This document shows, piece after piece, positions 19,856 through 24,563 of a DNA stretch of 24,563 bases. The notes under the pieces were generated by a model. That model was not told where the DNA came from, did not search any database, and worked only from the letters and a program-made list of their open reading frames with translations. The stretch's first letter is position 1. Each line of letters begins with the position of its first letter. The position numbers were made by a program, and so were the translations under genes. Source of the DNA: Larix sibirica (taxonomy: Eukaryota > Streptophyta > Pinopsida > Pinales > Pinaceae). Location: assembly GCA_004151065.3 (NCBI GenBank), contig NWUY0300104705.1, positions 1 to 24,563 on the forward strand. Reading direction: 5' to 3'.

Positions 19856-20865
19856 TGGATGCAAGTGGATATGTTATGGAAGTGGTCTTTATGTAGGGAG
19901 GTAAACCAGTATCATGGTGGAACCCTTAACTACCCTACATGTGACAATGAACTCTATGTTTTGGTTCAAGTTGTTAAGAAATGGAATCACTATCCAGTGG
20001 GCAAGGAGACCATCATCCACACTAATCACCAACCACTGCGACATTTGTAGACCCACAGCAAACAACCAGAAACTACAAGTGGATGTGGATTTTACAACAA
20101 TTTCATCTAATCATCAAATACAAAAAGGGAAACAATAATAAGTCGGCAAACATGCTTTCAAGGCCATCCACATCCACAATCATAACTTTGGGAACTCGTA
20201 TGCATATGGAGCCTTTCACCCACGATGCATACACAAAAGATGAAGACTTTAAAGAGGTCTTTTAACAAGTGCAAGGCCTGCAAGTTCATGTAGAAGAAGG
20301 TGACAATAAGGTTGACTATCATCTCTAAGATGGGTTGCACTACAAGTTAGATAAGCTTTATGTTCTTAAAGGTGAAACATTGCAGCTTATTAGAAAGGCC
20401 CACATCTCCAAAGTTGTAGGGCATTTTGGTGTTGGAAAGACAGTTCCCAACTTACAGAGGTATGTGTATTGGCCTAAAATGCAAGAAGATGTAGATCGAT
20501 TTATTAAAGGAAGCATAATTTGTTGTACTAATAAACCTAGTAACAAAAAGCAAGGGTGATATCATCCCTTACCTATACTTACTAAACCATGGGAGAGCAT
20601 CTTCATGGATTTCAAGGGTGGCCTGCGAAGAATAAGGAAGGGACATGACTATTTATTTGTGGTAGTTGACAAGTTTAGTAGGATGTGTATTCTCGTGCCT
20701 TACAAAAAGACCATCAAGGGAGAAAATGCAGCAAACATGTTCTTTGAAAAGGCCTGGATGCACTTTGGGATACCAAGAAGTATCATCTCAAATAGAGATA
20801 CTAGATTTCTTAGTGTCTTTTGGACTATACTTTGGGAGAAGATGGACACTAAGTTGAAGAGATAC
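19856..20865 (+). mobile_element. Ty3/gypsy pol remnant (RNase H and integrase), truncated
   Basis: Broken pol of an LTR retrotransposon. RNase H starts with the DASGY motif just after 19856. It continues through YHGGTLNYPTCDNELYVLVQ, HTNHQPLRHL and IKYKKGNNNKSANMLSRP in shifting frames with several stops. The integrase follows. The zinc-binding part has His residues in AHISKVVGHFG and YVYWPKM, but the first of its two Cys is replaced by Ser (KGSIICCTNKP). The core has MDFKGG and VVVDKFSRM, but the second catalytic Asp is Asn (ISNRDTRF). Homology stops abruptly after LWEKMDTKLKR at about 20865, before the catalytic Glu, where a minus-strand LTR begins. The copy is dead. Confidence 0.88.
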
Positions 20866-22363
20866 TGTCATATACCCGACAACCTCTTTTCCACTATGGA
20901 GACCACGGGGTACCCAAATTCACATATAAATTATGTTCTTGATACCAATCCTGTATTTCCATTCCATGGACTTGCTAGACCATTAATTTTAATAGCGGAA
21001 TCAAATGCAAATATAGTAGTTCAATAACCAAATTTTCCCTTTCTAAATTATACAAGCTTTTCTACCACGAATGCATACATCCCATGCTCACTAAATTCAT
21101 GTAGACATACATTTCAAACACATAACAAAATTATCATCCATGGTATTCAAACACATTTGGTACTTATCTTTATTGATGTTCTTAGACTAGTTGCAAGTGA
21201 AGATGTTCCTCCCAGTTGTAGGCACTCTGTCAAGCCTGCTCTTTCTTTGATAGAGGCCACCCACGAGCTAGGGATATCGATCCACAAGAGGTGTACTCCC
21301 AATTCTTTACTCAAACACACTCACGTAATCCCTTTGGTGCAAAAACCCCTCCATAGTTGTCCCCACCCCTACACTCATCCTCCATCAACTTGCATGACAC
21401 AAGGGATAATGAGACCCCCCTCTTTGCTATGTAGTCCCTCAAGTTATCCCCATCCCCTTCCAGTGCTCCAACACAAGTCAACCAAGGAGTCTCCATGTCA
21501 AGGTCCCAAGCAGTCCAGCTATAAGCCAGGTCTCCCTCGCATGGGCACCAGGCCACCCATGAGCTAGGGATATCAATCCACAAGAGGTGAACTCCCAATT
21601 CTTTACTCGAGCACACTCACATAATCCCTTTGGTGCATAAACCCTCTCCACAGTTGTCCCCACCCCTGCACTCATCCTCCATCAACTTGCACGACACAAG
21701 GGATAGTGAGACCCTCTTTTATGCTCTGTAGTCCCTCAAGCTATCCCCATCCCTTTACAGTGCTCCAACACAAGCCAACCTGGGAGTCCCCATGTTAGGG
21801 TCCCAAGCAGTCCAACTACAAGCTAGGTCTCCCTCGTATGGGCACCAAGCCCATTCACACCAATTTTCCAAGGTACCTCGTGTGAGAAGGTACAAAACTC
21901 AAGTTTTCCTCTCTGTAATAGTCAATGCTCGAATCTCCTAATGGAGAGGATCTCAAACCGAATGAACGATTATTGAATGAGTTTCTAACAAGATATATGC
22001 ATGATTTGGTCTTGACATGTGGATTCCACATAACTGACCACTTTTACCCTCTTAATCCATTATTAAGATAATTAATCCCATGCTTAATAAAAGTGATACC
22101 CTACACCACTTTTGGGTTAAAAAGGTCAATGAAGGCTAAGGAAGTTAGTTAGGGTCATCACCCCTTAGCCCCTCTCACTTCCCTCACTTATGGAATGATA
22201 GCCTCCCATCTCTTCTTCATCCTTCTCCACTTGTAGTTGTCAAGGAATTTTGTATTAAAAGGTATGAACAATATTTACAATATACATGGTCTCTTGACCA
22301 TATAAGTATGGCATCTAGCCTTTAGAACATCACATACATATTACCATCTTGGGGTAAAAAACA
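20866..22363 (-). repeat. LTR of the minus-strand gypsy element
   Basis: Proposed 3' LTR of about 1.5 kb. On the minus strand it starts TGTTTTTTACCCC at 22363 and ends GGGTATATGACA at 20866, so both ends show TGT...ACA with TACCC-type inverted ends. A purine-rich tract lies just before the start and the pol stop about 80 bases before that, the order expected for pol, PPT, LTR. At the other edge the + strand integrase is cut in mid-domain. The partner LTR is outside the window, so the boundaries cannot be confirmed by self-comparison. Confidence 0.65.
21255..21847. repeat. Two 296-bp direct repeats inside the LTR
   Basis: Copy 1 (21255-21550) and copy 2 (21551-21847) are head to tail and begin GGCCACCCA-GAGCTAGGGATATC. 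Shared blocks include CACAAGAGGTG, CTCCCAATTCTTTACTC, CTCATCCTCCATCAACTTGC, GTAGTCCCTCAAG and CAGGTCTCCCTCG/TAGGTCTCCCTCG. By eye they are about 90 percent identical. The repeat is unusually C-rich on the + strand. Long reading frames here (for example 21157-21567) are a side effect of the repeat and lack any domain. Confidence 0.92.
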
Positions 22364-22374
22364 GGTTGTCCCTT
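22364..22374 (-). other. Probable polypurine tract
   Basis: The minus strand reads AAGGGACAACC immediately before the proposed LTR start TGTTTTTTACCCC. Such a tract primes plus-strand DNA synthesis in LTR retrotransposons. It is not pure purine, so the call depends on its position between pol and the LTR. Confidence 0.45.
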
Positions 22375-22440
22375 AATTTATGGATTGTCCTCTACACATA
22401 GCGGCATGATGTACATGTACAAATTTTACAACAAAATATT

Positions 22441-24326
22441 TTAAATTAATTGCAGATATGCCTCTCAAGTCGCATCCTCCAATTCCCAAGTTGCTTCTTC
22501 AGGTCCATAGTGCGTACATTAGACCTTTGACTACCCTATTGCTTTACTCCTGAGCAATGTGACCTTCCTGTCGAGATATGTATCGGTTGCACCACAATAT
22601 CTCATTTTGGTTCCACCTGAATCATAGCTCGATCAATAATGTGGTTAGGATCAAGTATATACTTTGTCAATAACGACACATGAAATATATTATGCGCATT
22701 TATGCAGACAAGAAATGCAATCTCATATGTGATAGGCTTTATCCTAGCTAATATTTCAAATGGCTCGCAATCTTTAAGTATTGGCTTAGGACAAATTCCA
22801 AGTTTTAATGAACTCTTCTTCGGCCTGACTTTCAAATACACGTGTTCACCAACTCGGAATTATCTTAGTGCTCTGCCCATGTCTATGTAACTCTTATGTT
22901 TGTCCTATGCCATCTTCAAATTATGCCTAATTTTTACAATCTACTATTCCATCTCCTTAAGCAATTATGGTCCCAATTTATATTATGTATGTTGGATTGT
23001 CCCAAGTGATTGGAGTATTGCACTTTCTCCCATACAAGGCTTGAAACAAAATCATCTTCAAAGAAACGTGATATCCATTGTTCTATGCAAACTCCACCAA
23101 TTACAAATAATCTTCCTATTTATATGGTTGATCCATCACATGCGTTCTCAACACATCCTCAATAGCTTGATTCACCCTTTCAGTCTGCTCATCCATTTAT
23201 GGGTGATATGCCATACTCAGGTTCAAATTTGTCCCAAATCCTTTAAACACTTCCTTCCAAAAGTTTGATGTAAACTTTGGATCTCTATCTGAAAAAATGA
23301 CCTTGGGTATCCCATGCAATCGAAAGATCTCCTTCATATAAATCTATGCTATGTTAGTTGTTGTATGTGTTGACTTGCTTGGAATAAAGTGAGCAACATT
23401 CATTAACTTGTCCACCACTATCATGATGGAATCTTGTTGCTTAGCTATCTTAGGAAACTTAGTGATGAAATCAATAGTCACCACGTCCCATTTCCACTCT
23501 AGTATTGGTAGTGGTTGTAGCAAACCTACTAGATGTATATGCTCCACTTTTACCTTATGACATTCCATGCACTTGGTTATATACTCAGCATTGTCTTTCT
23601 TCATTCCTATCCAAAAGTATTGACTTCTTATTGTTGCAATTGTCTTTTGGTATGCAAGGTGTCCTACATATGGAAACTTATGCATCTCAATCATTATCAG
23701 TTTCCTTAATCAACAAATTAGAAACATAAACTCTATTTTTTATACATAAGAAGTCCATCATCTTCAGTAACTTTCATATTTATGTCATACATTTTCCTGT
23801 TGCAATCCTTCTTTTGCCTGAAAGTAATATTCATTCGATATGACAACCTCATGAATTATGGTTCTTAAATCTGATTTACACATCTTAATGATTGTAGCAT
23901 GCATTAGATATACTCTTTTGTTGAATGCATCAACAACCCTGTTCTCTTTTCCCTTAATATGTTTGATATCAAAATCAAAATCACAAAGGAATTCTAGACA
24001 TCTTATCTGCTTAGCATTCAAAATCAGATTTTCAAACAAGCAGTTCAAACCAATGTGATCTTTTCTTATCTCAAACTTCCTACCCTTGAGATAATGTCTC
24101 CACATCTTCAATTCATGTGCAATAATTGCAAGCTCTAGGTCATGTGTGACATAATTATTCTCGTGCTCCTTAAGTTTTTTGTATTCATAACATCATATGC
24201 ACATTTTGCATAAGCACTTCACCAATTCCTAATTTGCAAGCATCTATTAATATCACCAAATTTTCATTTGGATCAAGAATCCTAACAGTTGGTGTACTAA
24301 TTAGCAATCTCTTTAGTTGTTGGAAA
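22441..24326 (-). mobile_element. Chromovirus-like Ty3/gypsy pol (RT end, RNase H, integrase, chromodomain), decayed
   Basis: Read from right to left. The end of reverse transcriptase and the RNase H tether lie at 24326-24185 (LKRLLISTPTVRILDPNENL, DACKLGIGEVLMQN). RNase H follows after a frameshift (KMWRHYLKGRKFEIRKDHIG, FDIKHIKGKENRVVDAF). The integrase has a His-His-Cys-Cys zinc finger (HKFPYVGH, CMECHK) and a core with all three acidic residues: TIDFI, FSDRD and the Glu of EQTERVN. The C-terminal part has VRPKKSSLKLG, IFHVSLLTKYILDPNHII and a chromodomain-like end with PEEATWELEDA, then a stop at 22443-22441. Stops and frameshifts occur throughout, so it is inactive. HVSLL...DPNH and the chromodomain suggest the Del/Tekay group (inference). 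Confidence 0.88.
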
Positions 24327-24563
24327 TGTAATGTCCCTAGTTTTGACCCTTGACATAAATTGTGTAAAGGTTGTAATATCGTTGATAATTGTAAGGAACA
24401 TGGTGAGGAGCTCAAGGCAAAGGCCCCACCATGGATTCCCCGAATGTATATGGCTAGTGAACCATGTGTTGGTCAAGCACAATAACAATGCACATATGAT
24501 ATACATGTGTATGATAATAATAAATAATCCACAACTGACTGTGCTAGACAACAAGAGCAAGGG
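24327..24563 (+). mobile_element. Probable 5' LTR start of another retroelement, nested
   Basis: The minus-strand RT reading stops abruptly at 24326, and the + strand sequence from 24327 starts TGTAATGTCCCTAG, a typical plant gypsy LTR beginning. No coding homology is seen from here to the window end. The flanking bases GGAAA at 24322-24326 would be one copy of a five-base target duplication. The other end lies beyond the window, so orientation and identity are tentative. Confidence 0.45.

Noticed and set aside
21157-21616. Open frames of 100-136 codons on both strands
   Set aside because: They lie in the C-rich 296-bp LTR repeat, which has few stops by composition; no domain seen.

Overview
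This window is nuclear DNA of a seed plant with a large, transposon-rich genome. A gymnosperm is possible, given the long introns and many Ty3/gypsy remnants, but the species cannot be fixed from sequence alone. The only host gene I can support lies on the minus strand. It is the 5' part of a plant ASPM-like (abnormal spindle-like) mitotic-spindle gene. Ten exons between 18887 and 12040 can be placed by hand. All have GT-AG junctions and together they read 2406 nt (802 codons) without a stop. They encode a basic, Ser/Thr-rich N-terminus with CDK-type sites, the conserved ASPM core, a calponin-homology (CH) domain and the start of the following region. The IQ-repeat part expected next is not seen, so the last intron probably runs left for at least 12 kb, past the window edge.

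Layout on the + strand: 1-2342 holds a decayed gypsy pol (RT connection, RNase H, integrase). 2343-3486 is non-coding. 3487-4836 is a decayed gag-like, coiled-coil reading region. 5701-6737 is a broken acidic ORF of unknown, probably element-derived, origin. 6740-9400 is non-coding sequence with several short tandem duplications. 9441-9593 (minus) is a possible F-box-like scrap. 9594-12039 is intron-like sequence. 12040-18887 is the ASPM-like gene, with repeats in introns 1, 6 and 7. 18888-19380 is its 5' UTR and promoter, with a TATA box, a mitosis-specific (MSA/MYB3R) site, a G-box and a site II element. Beyond this is a nest of retroelements: a + strand gypsy RNase H/integrase (19856-20865) cut off at 20866 by the LTR of a minus-strand chromovirus-like element (LTR 20866-22363, pol 22441-24326), whose reverse transcriptase is itself cut at 24327 by what looks like the start of another LTR.

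The most interesting observation is a ~375-bp tandem duplication inside the ASPM-like gene that copies a complete 75-nt, phase 0-0 exon just after the first CH domain. Both copies keep splice sites and an open frame, so they could be used together, alternatively, or mutually exclusively. I see no defence island, CRISPR array or other novel multi-gene system.
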